This document shows, in pieces, positions 8,681 to 17,691 of a stretch of 64,000 nucleotides of DNA. Source of the stretch: Roseomonas sp. OT10 (lineage in GTDB: Bacteria; Pseudomonadota; Alphaproteobacteria; Acetobacterales; Acetobacteraceae); the NCBI RefSeq assembly GCF_020991085.1, contig NZ_CP087719.1:3120001-3184000 (forward strand). The letters are read 5' to 3'. The notes beneath the pieces are model-generated. The model did no database searches. It was not told where the DNA came from and saw only the letters and a program-made list of their open reading frames with translations. How positions within the stretch are numbered: position 1 is the first letter of the stretch; each line of letters opens with the position of its first letter. The position numbers and the translations under genes are program-made.

Positions 8681-9274
8681 ATGCGCCGCCTCGCCCTGTC
8701 CGTTCTCCTGCTCCTGGCCCCGCTGACCGTCGCGGCGCAGCAGCCGATGCAGCGGGGTGCCGCGCCCCGCCCCCCCTCCCCCGCCGAGCAGCGCCGGGTG
8801 GAGGCGCAGCGGCTGCTGGACGAGCTGGGAACGGCCACGGACGCCGCTTCCGCCTCCACCCTGGAGACCCGGCTGCGGCTGCTCTGGGCACAGGAGGCCA
8901 GTCCGGCGGTGGTGCTGCTGCTGCGCCGGGCGACGCGCAACATGGAGGCCCAGGCCTTCAACGACGCCACCGAGGACCTGGACGCGGCCATCACCCTGCA
9001 GCCCGACTATCCGGAAGCCTGGATCCTGCGCGCCCGCGCCCAGGCCGCGGCGGGCGATGCCCGCGCGGCGGCGCGCGACCTGCAGGAGGCGCTGCGCCTG
9101 GAGCCGAGGCATTTCGGGGCGCTGCTGGCCCTCTCCGCCCTGCAGGAGGATGGCGGGGACCTGAACGGGGCGTTGCGCAGCCTGGAGGCGGCCGTGAAAC
9201 TGAACCCCCGCATGGCAGGGGGGGAGCAGCGCCTGCGCGACCTGCGGCGTCGGGCGCTCGGCGATAGCACCTGA
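8681..9274 (+). CDS. Exported tetratricopeptide-repeat protein
   Basis: A 197-residue protein with a clear signal peptide (MRRLALSVLLLLAPLTVAAQ). After a Q/P-rich linker come about three TPR-like helical repeats, for example FNDATEDLDAAITLQPDYPEAWILRA, ARAAARDLQEALRLEPRHFGALLAL and LNGALRSLEAAVKLNP. It is probably a periplasmic scaffold for protein-protein contacts. No catalytic motif is seen. ATG 8681 is selected because the signal peptide starts there; an in-frame ATG at 8621 would bury it. The gene stands alone. Confidence 0.8.
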   Translation: MRRLALSVLLLLAPLTVAAQQPMQRGAAPRPPSPAEQRRVEAQRLLDELGTATDAASASTLETRLRLLWAQEASPAVVLLLRRATRNMEAQAFNDATEDLDAAITLQPDYPEAWILRARAQAAAGDARAAARDLQEALRLEPRHFGALLALSALQEDGGDLNGALRSLEAAVKLNPRMAGGEQRLRDLRRRALGDST

Positions 9275-9398
9275 GGCGCTCCCTGGTCGGGATCAAAAGG
9301 ATGCTCCTCGACGCGGCGCGTCAGTGGCTGAGCCTACCCATGCGTCTGCATGAGACGGTCGCAAGCGGCGCGAGGGCGACAGGATTTTGCCTAGCGTC

Positions 9399-10787
9399 TC
9401 AGCCCAGCAGACGCCGCACAGCGCGCAGCGGCCGGGTGATACGCCAGGAAGTGGATGCGACGAGCGCCTCCACTTGCGCTCTGGCCATCTCTGCAGTGGT
9501 CAGTTGCACTCTTAAGTTGTTATTCTCCGTCCCTGCGCGCGCCAGGGCATCGTTCACCCGCCTCAGTTCCTGCCGCAATTCCCCGGCCTCGGCAAGCACA
9601 GCCTCGTGGCGCGCGACTATGCCGCGCAAAGTTACGTTCGCGTTCTGCAGAACTGTGACGCGCCGGCCGGCCGCCTCGACCTGGAACCGCGCTGCTTCGT
9701 TCTCAACCTTCGCCTGACCCAGCAGGGTCCGCAGGCGCGCCCCTTCCTGACGAAGTTCATCTAGTTCAGCCAGATCCCTTCGCAGCCCTTCCGCGGCTAC
9801 TTGGTGGGCGTCGCGATCCTGTCGCAGCATATCGCACTCATGGCGCGCGGCGGATAAGCTAGCTTCCAGGGTCTGGCGCGCTGCCTCGGCCTCGTTGATC
9901 CGCTGCTCGGGAGAGTCGGTTTCGGTCCGGGTATAGGGGAAGACGTCCCGCGCATCCCGCGACGCCATGCGAGCACGTTCGAGGGCGCGCAACGGCGGTG
10001 GCGTCCTTGCGCCTTCGGACCAGGCACGTAGCACGGCCCGGAAGTCCTGCGGCTCCTCCTCCCGAGCCGCTGCACGGTGGACGTGCCAAGTATTGAGCGT
10101 GTTGGACAGCCAGGCAGCCGGGTGCACCCGGGCGAGGGGCGCCCTGCCTGTGGCCGCCGCGGCAGGCATACGCGCAAAAGCCTCGCTCTCCTCGCGCGCG
10201 AAGACCAGAAGATTTTGCGCATACCACCAGTCCACACCTGGCTGTCCCCAAATCCGAGGTCGCAGCGGGTCGAAGCAGGCATAACCGCGGTCGCGGAAGA
10301 GGGTGGCCCAGAATTCCGGCCACTGCTCGTTGATGTGGCCGGTTCCCTGCTGGAAGGGGATCGCCGCGGAGAACAGTATCAAGTCCCCGAGCGCGCAAAG
10401 CTCCTGCACCACCCCTGCCGAGCGTTCGAAGGGCAGGTGCTCCGCCACCTCTAGGCACATCACCAGGTCGAAGCGCTGCGGGTGGCGCGCCGTCACCGCA
10501 TCGGTCAGTCCCGGCTGGGCCAGATCCACGGGAAGGAACAACTCCTCCGGCACCATCAGGGCGGTTCGGTCGACATAATCCCCATCCACGCCCAGCCGAT
10601 CCTGGACGCCCATCTCTCCCGCCACTCGCAGCCAAGTCGCTACGCCACAGCCGACATCCAGCACGCTGTCAGGACATGCGTACCGGAACAGCTCCGGTAA
10701 CACGGCACGCGCGGACTGCAGGCTGTCAGAAGCCTGCGCATCGAAGAAAGAACGGTCGTAGGGATTGGCGGCGGCAGTGTCGGACAT
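9399..10787 (-). CDS. SAM-dependent methyltransferase with C-terminal coiled coil
   Basis: A 462-residue two-part protein. Residues ~1-215 are a class I methyltransferase, with motif I VLDVGCGVATW and the later MCLEVAEHLP. Residues ~280-440 are a long Ala/Glu/Arg-rich coiled coil. The C-terminus ends STSWRITRPLRAVRRLLG, a motif often found at the end of stalks in surface-glycan enzymes. It is last in the minus-strand glycan cluster, 11 bp after the GT2 gene, so it probably modifies (e.g. caps) the glycan made there. The acceptor is unknown. Base composition is visibly lower in GC than its neighbours. Confidence 0.82.
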   Translation of the reverse strand: MSDTAAANPYDRSFFDAQASDSLQSARAVLPELFRYACPDSVLDVGCGVATWLRVAGEMGVQDRLGVDGDYVDRTALMVPEELFLPVDLAQPGLTDAVTARHPQRFDLVMCLEVAEHLPFERSAGVVQELCALGDLILFSAAIPFQQGTGHINEQWPEFWATLFRDRGYACFDPLRPRIWGQPGVDWWYAQNLLVFAREESEAFARMPAAAATGRAPLARVHPAAWLSNTLNTWHVHRAAAREEEPQDFRAVLRAWSEGARTPPPLRALERARMASRDARDVFPYTRTETDSPEQRINEAEAARQTLEASLSAARHECDMLRQDRDAHQVAAEGLRRDLAELDELRQEGARLRTLLGQAKVENEAARFQVEAAGRRVTVLQNANVTLRGIVARHEAVLAEAGELRQELRRVNDALARAGTENNNLRVQLTTAEMARAQVEALVASTSWRITRPLRAVRRLLG

Positions 10788-10798
10788 TGCGTCGCTCC

Positions 10799-11827
10799 TC
10801 AGCAGGCCGGGGCGAGGCCGTATTCGAGCATGGACCGCGCACCCTGCCTGGGCATGGCCTGTGGCACCGGCGTCAGCGCGGCCGCATCAGCGATTCCCTT
10901 GGCCCGCGAGAGGAAGAAGGCCTCCCGATAGGCGGCATCTAGCACGGGTTGCAGCACCGGATGCGATGGCAGCCCAGCTTGCTCCCGCGCGGCCGCCAGC
11001 CGGTCGAGCTGCCGTGTCCAGCGCAGATGCGCGGCATAGCGGCCGCGCCGATGCGCCCACGCTTCCCCCGCGGGCTCAATCTCGCAATACGCACGGACCT
11101 GTGGATCCGCGTGCATCTGCGCAAAGCGGTACTGCGACCGCCCCTGGCGGTAGGAGCGCGCGCAGAACTGATCGAAGCCGATCGCTCGGATCATCACTGT
11201 ATGGGCCGCTGGTTCGTAGATCACGCGCAGTCCATGCCGCGCTAGACGGTAACCAAGCTCGATATCCTCGCAGCCGAAGCGAAAGTCCGGGTGAAACACT
11301 CCGTTTCGCACCAGCAGGCCTCGCTTGCAGGAGCTGCGCCCGCCCCAGAACGCCGTATGGTCCATCACCTGTCCCGACGTCATCGAGCCATAGGAGAAGA
11401 GCTGGCAGCCGACTTCGGTCACGTGCCGCATTACTGGCATGGCTGCGATGTCAGGAGCCAGCGTCGTCCTGCCCAGCACCGCTACCGTCTGGTCGGGAGA
11501 GGCGATATGAGCGGCCAAATGGGCAACAAGCAGATCCGGCTCGGCCACGTCGTCGTCATCGAGAAAGACGAGCAACGGCGCCCGCGCCAGGAAAACCCCA
11601 AGGTTCTTGGCGGCTGCTAACCCGGCCTGATTCTGCCGTACGATCCGCAGCGGTAGCCGGTCCCGCCAAGCGTCCAGCACCCACTGCGTGGCATCCGTAG
11701 AGCCGTCGTCGATCGCCACGATCTCGAAGCGCGAGGCATCAAGACTCTGACGTTCCAGTCCTTCCAGCACGCGGGGCAACAGCGAGGCTCGGTTGTGCGT
11801 GGTCAGCAACGCCGAAATCTCGGGCAT
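10799..11827 (-). CDS. Glycosyltransferase family 2 (GT-A)
   Basis: A 342-residue GT-A glycosyltransferase. The N-terminus ISALLTTHNRASLLPRVLEGLERQSL is followed by the nucleotide-binding IDDGSTDAT. The metal-binding motif is FLDDDD and the acceptor-side motif is FGCEDIELGYRL. It should transfer a sugar from an NDP-sugar to a glycan or protein. ATG 11827 overlaps the stop of the preceding gene (TAATG), indicating coupled translation. Much longer open sequence upstream is only the shadow of that gene. Donor and acceptor are not predictable. Confidence 0.88.
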   Translation of the reverse strand: MPEISALLTTHNRASLLPRVLEGLERQSLDASRFEIVAIDDGSTDATQWVLDAWRDRLPLRIVRQNQAGLAAAKNLGVFLARAPLLVFLDDDDVAEPDLLVAHLAAHIASPDQTVAVLGRTTLAPDIAAMPVMRHVTEVGCQLFSYGSMTSGQVMDHTAFWGGRSSCKRGLLVRNGVFHPDFRFGCEDIELGYRLARHGLRVIYEPAAHTVMIRAIGFDQFCARSYRQGRSQYRFAQMHADPQVRAYCEIEPAGEAWAHRRGRYAAHLRWTRQLDRLAAAREQAGLPSHPVLQPVLDAAYREAFFLSRAKGIADAAALTPVPQAMPRQGARSMLEYGLAPAC

Positions 11828-12528
11828 TACGCATAGGCCTCCACCACGGAGAAAGCCTCGTCGAGGGAGAGGTGCTGCTCGCGGGCGAGCATCGTGCACA
11901 TGGCGCGGTACGCGCTGGAGTGGCTGTAGCTGCTGACGGAGCGGCGGATGCGGTGGGTGAGCGGCGCCGCGTCCACGATTCCCATGTGCAGCCCGGCCTT
12001 CTCCATCCGCACGGGCCAGATGAAGTCTAGCCCCCAACCCATGCCTCCGCCCTCGCCAAACGGCAGTAACAGCGGAACCGCATCGCGTCTGATGCATGTG
12101 AGTGGGCCGATCTCCACGAAGCGGGTGCGGCGGGCCAGGAGCCCCGGCATCACCTGCACGATCGGATGGTCAGTGAAGGAATCCGCCGTGCGCGCAGGCT
12201 GAGACAGGGCGAATCCGAAGCGCTCGGACAAGCCGATGAGCCGGTCCAGAAAGCCTGGCCCCACCTCGATGTCGTCATCGCACAGCAGCACCCAGTCATA
12301 CTCCGCGGCGTCCTCAGTCAGCTCGTCTAGCAGGACGAACTTCGGCGTGGGCACAGTCACGACCATTTCCGTCGAGGGCAGGTCGTAGCGGCCCCGCCCC
12401 TCTGGGGCGAGCGCGATCCAGCGCTGGACCACGCAGTGATCTGCGCTGGTGGCAAGCTCGTGGATCAGGTGCGCCGCCGTGTTCGGGCGATCGGACATGT
12501 AGATGCCTACACTGAGGATCCTAGCCAT
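11827..12528 (-). CDS. Glycosyltransferase-like protein (GT-A, CDDD motif)
   Basis: A 233-residue protein that reads as a compact GT-A-type enzyme. It carries LLCDDDIEVGPGFLDRLIGL (a DxD-like metal site near residues 88-100), a central ARRTRFVEIGPLTCIRRDAV segment and a GGGMGWGLDFIWPVRM segment like the ED-containing region of GT2 relatives. The N-terminal Rossmann sequence is less standard than in its neighbour. It overlaps the upstream glycosyltransferase gene by 8 bp and the downstream one by 1 bp. I am confident of a glycosyltransferase-like fold and much less so of activity. Confidence 0.68.
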   Translation of the reverse strand: MARILSVGIYMSDRPNTAAHLIHELATSADHCVVQRWIALAPEGRGRYDLPSTEMVVTVPTPKFVLLDELTEDAAEYDWVLLCDDDIEVGPGFLDRLIGLSERFGFALSQPARTADSFTDHPIVQVMPGLLARRTRFVEIGPLTCIRRDAVPLLLPFGEGGGMGWGLDFIWPVRMEKAGLHMGIVDAAPLTHRIRRSVSSYSHSSAYRAMCTMLAREQHLSLDEAFSVVEAYA

Positions 12529-14104
12529 CGAGCAGCGCCTTCAGCTGCTGGCCCACCACATCCACCGAGAGCGTCCTAGCGATGTAGTCGCGGCCATGGT
12601 CTGACAGACGCGACCACAACCCGTCGTCGCTCAGCAGGCGCAGCACTGCCTCGGCAAAGCCTTGCTTCTCCTCGGCGACCAGCAAATGCACGCCGTCGTG
12701 GAGTTTCATGCCCTCCGCTCCGATGGGGGTGGCCACCACTGGCAAGCCGTGGACCAGGCTCTGTGCGACCTTCCCCTTCATGCCGGCGCCGTAGCGCAGC
12801 GGCGCGACAAAAACGCGGCTACGATCGTAGAGTGGGCCAAGGTCCGGCACAAAGCCTAGTACCTCCACCCCTGGCCGCGTTCCCAGAGCCAGCACCTCGT
12901 CGCTCGCGTTCGCACCAACGATACGGAACACAACGTCGGGCGCCTCCCGACGGATCAGCGGCCAGATCTCCTCGACGAACCAATGCACGGCGTCGCCGTT
13001 CGGCTGGTGCCAGAAGCCGCCGACGAAGAGTATCCCGTCCCGCTTCGCCGGCCCGGGCGGCGCCGGTTCAGGCACCTCCACGACGATGGGCAGCACCTCC
13101 ACCACCGCATCCGGCACCAGCTCAAGCAGCGCCGCTTTCTCCTCGATCGTTATAGCCAGGGTCACATCGGCAGCGCGGGCACAGGAGATCTCGATGCTGC
13201 GCTGGCGCTCCGCCCGGAGCATCAGCTCCACGTCGTCGCGCAGGGCCGCCTCCCGGGCCATTCGCACGCCGTGGAAATCAACCATGTCATAGGCCACGCG
13301 TGCCGTCGGGCAATAACTTCTCACCAGCGGCAGCAACGCCTCGGCGACAGCCGGGAAGGACAGGAAGGCCCAGTCGAGCCCACGTCCCTCCTCGGCCAGC
13401 CAGCGGCCGATCTCGTCCGTACCATAGAGAAAGCGAGAAACGCCGGCCGCGCGCAGTGACTCCTCGTAGCGCGCACGCCCCTGTAGCTGACCCAGCACGC
13501 CGGGCTGGTGGTCCAGATCCAAGAGGGAGCCGAAGATGATGGACCAGTCGCACCGGGCCATGATCTCCATCAGGGTCCGGAGCCGCAGCCCGCCGGCCGA
13601 CTGGTCATGGAGCGGCAGGAAGTCCGCGGCCACCAGGATCGTGCCCCGCCCACTTGGCCGGGGCGGGCAGGCGCCGCCGTCTGGCGTTGCTTGGATGGGC
13701 GCAGCGTCGACGCCCGGGGAGGCCGAATCCGGCGCTGGTAGCAGCGGGACGTCGGACCGGTGCCCACGGCCCAGCACCCGGCGCAGCACGATGGAAAAGC
13801 CACGCGCCGGCTTGGCGAGCCGCCAGGACCGCGAGGCGTAGATGGCAGAGACCAGCCTCCGAGCCTCGGCCAGCTCCCGGCGAAGCCGTTCAGCCTCCGC
13901 AGCCTGCTCGGCGCCCTTCTCCTCCGCCCTGGCGACGGCCAAACGCTGAGCCTCCACCTCCGCGCGCAATACGTTGCGTTCTTGCATCAAAACCGCCAGC
14001 TCGCGCCGCAGTACTGCCTCGCGCAAGCGCGATGCAAGCCGGCTCGCGGTACTCCCTGCATCGGCCGGCGAGGGGAAGGCCTCCGGTGTGTTGGGCAAAC
14101 TCAA
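12521..14104 (-). CDS. Glycosyltransferase family 4/1 with N-terminal coiled coil
   Basis: About 527 residues from a proposed TTG start. The first ~110 residues form a coiled coil rich in Glu/Arg/Ala, ending in the ASRSWRLAKPARG motif seen also at the end of the methyltransferase. Then follows a GT-B glycosyltransferase, with N-lobe start ILVAADFLPLHDQSAGGLRLRTLMEI and C-lobe VAPLRYGAGMKGKVAQSLVHGLPVVATPIGAEG. It is first gene of the glycan cluster. The frame stays open to an ATG at 14350, but that extra sequence has no homology and would run through a palindrome. TTG 14104 with GGGAAG six bases upstream is preferred, with moderate certainty. Confidence 0.8.
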   Translation of the reverse strand: MSLPNTPEAFPSPADAGSTASRLASRLREAVLRRELAVLMQERNVLRAEVEAQRLAVARAEEKGAEQAAEAERLRRELAEARRLVSAIYASRSWRLAKPARGFSIVLRRVLGRGHRSDVPLLPAPDSASPGVDAAPIQATPDGGACPPRPSGRGTILVAADFLPLHDQSAGGLRLRTLMEIMARCDWSIIFGSLLDLDHQPGVLGQLQGRARYEESLRAAGVSRFLYGTDEIGRWLAEEGRGLDWAFLSFPAVAEALLPLVRSYCPTARVAYDMVDFHGVRMAREAALRDDVELMLRAERQRSIEISCARAADVTLAITIEEKAALLELVPDAVVEVLPIVVEVPEPAPPGPAKRDGILFVGGFWHQPNGDAVHWFVEEIWPLIRREAPDVVFRIVGANASDEVLALGTRPGVEVLGFVPDLGPLYDRSRVFVAPLRYGAGMKGKVAQSLVHGLPVVATPIGAEGMKLHDGVHLLVAEEKQGFAEAVLRLLSDDGLWSRLSDHGRDYIARTLSVDVVGQQLKALLDG

Positions 14105-14126
14105 GGCAATCTTCCCGATGTGTGGC

Positions 14127-14144
14127 CTATCCTGGCTAGGATAG
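14127..14144 (-). promoter_or_regulatory. Palindrome in the leader of the glycan cluster
   Basis: CTATCCT and AGGATAG form a perfect 7-bp inverted repeat with a 4-base spacer, 23 bp upstream of the proposed TTG start of the first glycan gene. It could be an operator or an RNA hairpin. The remainder of the 371-bp divergent gap (14105-14475) shows only the GAGGAT ribosome site of the next plus-strand gene (14463-14468). Confidence 0.35.
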
Positions 14145-14475
14145 AGGCCCCGCCCGCCACTTGCCAGTGACCAGAACTCCGGCCGCCGCCGCACGCCCGT
14201 CCCTGATCGGAATGGTGTCGAGAAGGCGGTCCGCGCATACCACGCGGTGGGGAAGCGCTTATCGCTCCGCAACGCCGGCACAAAGCTTGCTGCACATGTG
14301 CCTTCCACGACCGGGAGCGGTCCCGGCCATGCGCCCCCCCCCACTTGCATCCGCCCTCGCCGCCCGGTTCCATATGGAGGCTCCTCGCCTGCCGCCCGTC
14401 GCCCGCCACGCGGGCGGCCTTCCTTTCCGTCCGCGACCAGCGACTGTCCCGACGCGCTTCCTGAGGATCACGCCC

Positions 14476-15543
14476 ATGCGCCTTCGCTACCTCGCCGCCG
14501 CGCTCACCGCGGCGCTCGCCGCGACCTCCGGGGAAGCCCGCGCTCAGGCCGCCGCGCCGGGCGGGACGGCGACCCTGCTGACCTATGGCGGCATCTTCCG
14601 CGACAACTACCTGGACGTGGTGGTGAAGCCCTTCACCCAGGCCAGCGGCGTCACGGTGCAGTACGGCGACCCCGGCATCGGCGGCAGCGCGCAGTTCCTG
14701 GGCACGCTGCGGGCGCAGAAGGCGGATCCGCAGGTGGACGTGGTCATCATGGACGCCACCACCGCGGCCGCCGCCTGCGCCGAGGGGCTGGTGGAGAAGC
14801 TGACGGCCGCCGAGGTGCCGGAGCTGGCCGCGCTGGACGAGCAGGCCCGCGCCTCGGGCAATGGCTGCGGCCCGGCGGTGACCTACGACCACCTGGTGCT
14901 GATCTACGACACCCAGCGGGTGCAGCCGGCGCCCACGCGCTGGGCTGACCTCGCCAACCCGGCCTGGAAGGGGCAGGTCTCCTTCACCACCCTGCCCAAC
15001 ATCCAGGCCCTGGCGATGGTCGGCATCCTGGCCCACCACGCCTCGGGCGACTGGAAGAACATCGGCGCCGCCATCCCCCTGCTGCGCCAGATCGCACCCA
15101 ACGTGCAGACCTTCGAGCCCAGCCCGGACGGCTACTCCATGGTGCTGAGCGAGCAGGTGCGCTTCGCCACCGGCTGGAACGCGCGCGCGCAGCTCTACAG
15201 CGACCAGTCCAAGGGCCGGCTGGGCACGGTGATCCCGCAGGAGGGCACGGCCTTCCAGATCAACACCATCAACCTCGTGGCGCGCGGGCCGAACCGCGCC
15301 GCCGGGCTGGCCTTCCTCCGCCACGCCCTCTCCACCCCGGCGCAGGTCGCCTTCACCGACCGCATGTTCTACGGCCCCACCAATGTCGAGGCGCAGCGCA
15401 CGGCCTCGGCCATCGGCCGCACCGCCCTCGCGCCCCAGTACCGCGAGCGGATCGCGCCGATCGAGTGGCTGGAGGCGGTGCGCCTGCGCGACGGCTGGAA
15501 CCAGCGCTGGCGCCGCGAGGTGATGACCGCGGCCGCCCGCTGA
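14476..15543 (+). CDS. ABC transporter substrate-binding protein (polyamine/iron-type)
   Basis: A 355-residue periplasmic binding protein with a signal peptide (MRLRYLAAALTAALAATSGEARAQ). The mature part begins TATLLTYGGIFRDNYLDVVVKPFTQASGVTV, typical of the extracellular solute-binding family 1 that covers spermidine/putrescine and thiamine/iron systems. GAGGAT lies eight bases before ATG 14476. It is directly followed by its ATPase (TGATG overlap) and by two permeases, making a complete importer. Polyamine-like cargo is a family-level guess only. Confidence 0.88.
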   Translation: MRLRYLAAALTAALAATSGEARAQAAAPGGTATLLTYGGIFRDNYLDVVVKPFTQASGVTVQYGDPGIGGSAQFLGTLRAQKADPQVDVVIMDATTAAAACAEGLVEKLTAAEVPELAALDEQARASGNGCGPAVTYDHLVLIYDTQRVQPAPTRWADLANPAWKGQVSFTTLPNIQALAMVGILAHHASGDWKNIGAAIPLLRQIAPNVQTFEPSPDGYSMVLSEQVRFATGWNARAQLYSDQSKGRLGTVIPQEGTAFQINTINLVARGPNRAAGLAFLRHALSTPAQVAFTDRMFYGPTNVEAQRTASAIGRTALAPQYRERIAPIEWLEAVRLRDGWNQRWRREVMTAAAR

Positions 15544-16619
15544 TGCCCCTGGGCCAGGCGGCGGCGCATCTGGTGCTGGAGCGGCTGTCCCGCCGCTTCG
15601 GCACGGGCGGCGCGCCGGCGGTGGACAACGTCTCGCTGGAACTGCCCAAGGGCGCGCTGCTCGCCCTCCTCGGCCCGTCGGGCTGCGGCAAGACGACGAC
15701 GCTGCGCATCATCGCCGGGCTGGAGGCGCCGGATTCCGGTCGCGTGATCGTGGCCGGCCAGGACGTCACCGCCCTGCCGCCGCACCGGCGCAACATGGGC
15801 GTCGTGTTCCAGTCCTACGCCCTGTTCCCGCACATGAGCGCCGCGACCAACGCCGCCTTCGGCCTGGAGATGCGCGGCGTCGCGCGCGCCGAGCGCCTCC
15901 GCCGCGCCCGCGAGGCGCTGGCCCTGGTCGGGCTGGAGGCGCTGGCCGACCGCAAGCCCCGCGCCATGTCGGGCGGCCAGCAGCAGCGCGTGGCGCTCGC
16001 CCGGGCGCTGGCCATCGAGCCCGACCTGCTCCTCCTCGACGAGCCGCTTTCCGCGCTGGACGCCAAGCGGCGCGAGGAGGTGCGCGACGAGATCCGCGCC
16101 CTGCAGCAGCGGCTGCGCATCACCACCGTCTTCGTCACCCACGACCAGAGCGAGGCGCTGGCCATGGCCGACCTGGTCGCGGTGATGAACCAGGGCCGCA
16201 TCGAGCAGCTCGCCTCCCCCGAGACGGTGTTCGAGGAGCCGGCCACCCGCTTCGTCGCCGGCTTCGTCGGCCGCGCCACCCGCCTCTCCGGCACGGTTGA
16301 GCCCGGCGGCGTCTTCCGCACCGGCGGGGCCGCCCTGCCCATCGCCCCTGGCCTGCCGGTCGGCGGCGCCGAGGCCTTCCTCCGCCCCCACCGCGTCCGC
16401 CTCCTGCCGCCGGGCACCTCCCCGGCAGAAGGCGTGACGTTGGACGGCCGCGTGCTGCGCCGAACCTACACGGGCGAGATCGTCTGGCTGGAGGCCGAAA
16501 CCCCCGCCGGGCCGGTCCAGGCGGAGCTGCCGGCCTACGACCCCGCCGCCGCCCTGCGGCCGGGCGATGCCGTGCGGCTCGCGTTGCGGGCGGAGGATGT
16601 GCGGGTGTTCCCGGCGTGA
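15543..16619 (+). CDS. ABC transporter ATP-binding protein (PotA/FbpC type)
   Basis: A 358-residue importer ATPase. Walker A is GPSGCGKTTTLRI, the Q-loop is VFQSYALFPHMS, the signature is MSGGQQQRVALARAL, Walker B is LLLLDEPLSALD and the switch histidine is VFVTHDQSEAL. Residues after ~240 form a TOBE-like domain typical of PotA/MalK-class subunits. The start overlaps the binding-protein stop by one base. It energises the permease pair at 16846 and 17688. All ATPase motifs are intact. Confidence 0.93.
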   Translation: MPLGQAAAHLVLERLSRRFGTGGAPAVDNVSLELPKGALLALLGPSGCGKTTTLRIIAGLEAPDSGRVIVAGQDVTALPPHRRNMGVVFQSYALFPHMSAATNAAFGLEMRGVARAERLRRAREALALVGLEALADRKPRAMSGGQQQRVALARALAIEPDLLLLDEPLSALDAKRREEVRDEIRALQQRLRITTVFVTHDQSEALAMADLVAVMNQGRIEQLASPETVFEEPATRFVAGFVGRATRLSGTVEPGGVFRTGGAALPIAPGLPVGGAEAFLRPHRVRLLPPGTSPAEGVTLDGRVLRRTYTGEIVWLEAETPAGPVQAELPAYDPAAALRPGDAVRLALRAEDVRVFPA

Positions 16620-16845
16620 GCGTCGTGTCGCCGGCCCCTCGGGGGAGGCTCCGCAGCCTTCGGCCTCGACGCAGTGCGTCGAGCCCCCGCTACCCCCTCC
16701 GCCGGGGGCGGTCGACGCATACGTCGCCCCCCCGGACCCCGCCGGCAGTCTGGCGCCGCGTGGCCGAGGCGTGCCTGCGCGCTGACGCCACGGGGCACGG
16801 GGGGCAACGCAGCGCCTTCCCCCCGGGGGTCCGGAGCCACGCCGC
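16620..16845. other. Structured intergenic gap with a hairpin module related to repeat copy D
   Basis: A 226-bp gap interrupts an otherwise tightly packed transporter operon. It contains a perfect hairpin CTCGACGC-AGT-GCGTCGAG (16665-16683) preceded by GCCTTCGGC. Repeat copy D has the corresponding hairpin ATCGACGC-CGT-GCGTCGAT (60166-60184) preceded by GCCTGCGGC. The rest is rich in C and G runs. No open frame looks like a gene. It may be a partial or diverged relative of the dispersed element, or an attenuator between ATPase and permeases. Confidence 0.5.
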
Positions 16846-17691
16846 ATGACCGGCTGGCTCCTCAGCGCCCCCGCCCTCGCCGTCATGGCGCTCGCCTTCC
16901 TCTGGCCGATGGCGGGGCTGTTCCGGATCAGCCTGAACCGGACCTCCGAGACGGGGGCGATGGAGACCGCCCTCACCCTCGACACCTATGCCAAGGTCAC
17001 GGGGGATGCCTTCACCTGGGGGCTGGCCTGGGACACGCTGGTGCTCTCGGCCGGGTGTTCCGCCATCGCGGCGGCGCTGGCGCTGCCGGTGGTGCTGGTG
17101 GTGCGGCGGGCGGCGCCGCGCTGGCGGACGCTGCTGGCGCTGCTGGCGATCTCGCCGCTGCTGGTCTCGGGCACGGCGCGGGTGGTGGGGTGGCGGGCGA
17201 TCCTGGGGGATGTGGGGCTGATCAACGTGACCCTGTCCTGGCTGGGGCTGACCTCCGGCCCGGTGCCGCTCATCAACAACTGGACGGGGGTCTGGATCGG
17301 GCTGACGGAGAGCCTGATGCCCTATGCCGTGCTGGTGCTGATCGCGGGGCTGGGGCGGCTGGACCCGGTGCTGGAGGAGGCGGCGGCGACGCTGGGCGCC
17401 AACCGGGCGCGCAGCTTCCTGCGGGTGACGCTGCCGCTGGCCGCGCCCGCGCTGCTGGGGGCCTTCCTGCTCGGGCTGGTGCTGGGGGTCTCGGCCTTCG
17501 TCACGCCGCGGCTGATGGGCGGCGGGCGGGTCTTCACCCTGGCGACCGAGATCTACGACCAGGCGCTGCTGACCGTAGACTGGCCGGTGGCGGCGGTGCT
17601 GGCGATGCTGCTGCTGCTCGCCCTGCTGGCGCTGGTGCTGCTGCGCGGGGTGGTCACGGGCGTCGCGAAGCGCTCCAGGGGCGCGGCGTGA
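16846..17691 (+). CDS. ABC transporter permease (PotB-like)
   Basis: A 281-residue inner-membrane permease with about six hydrophobic helices. The conserved EAA-type cytoplasmic loop EEAAATLGANRARSFLRVTLPLAAPAL docks the ATPase. It pairs with the next permease, whose GTG overlaps this gene's TGA. Together with 14476 and 15543 it forms a polyamine-type importer. Cargo is unknown. Confidence 0.9.
   Translation: MTGWLLSAPALAVMALAFLWPMAGLFRISLNRTSETGAMETALTLDTYAKVTGDAFTWGLAWDTLVLSAGCSAIAAALALPVVLVVRRAAPRWRTLLALLAISPLLVSGTARVVGWRAILGDVGLINVTLSWLGLTSGPVPLINNWTGVWIGLTESLMPYAVLVLIAGLGRLDPVLEEAAATLGANRARSFLRVTLPLAAPALLGAFLLGLVLGVSAFVTPRLMGGGRVFTLATEIYDQALLTVDWPVAAVLAMLLLLALLALVLLRGVVTGVAKRSRGAA

Noticed and set aside
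9301-9717. Plus-strand open frame of 138 codons at the end of the glycan cluster
   Set aside because: Lies opposite the coiled-coil part of the methyltransferase, with no ribosome site or family motif.
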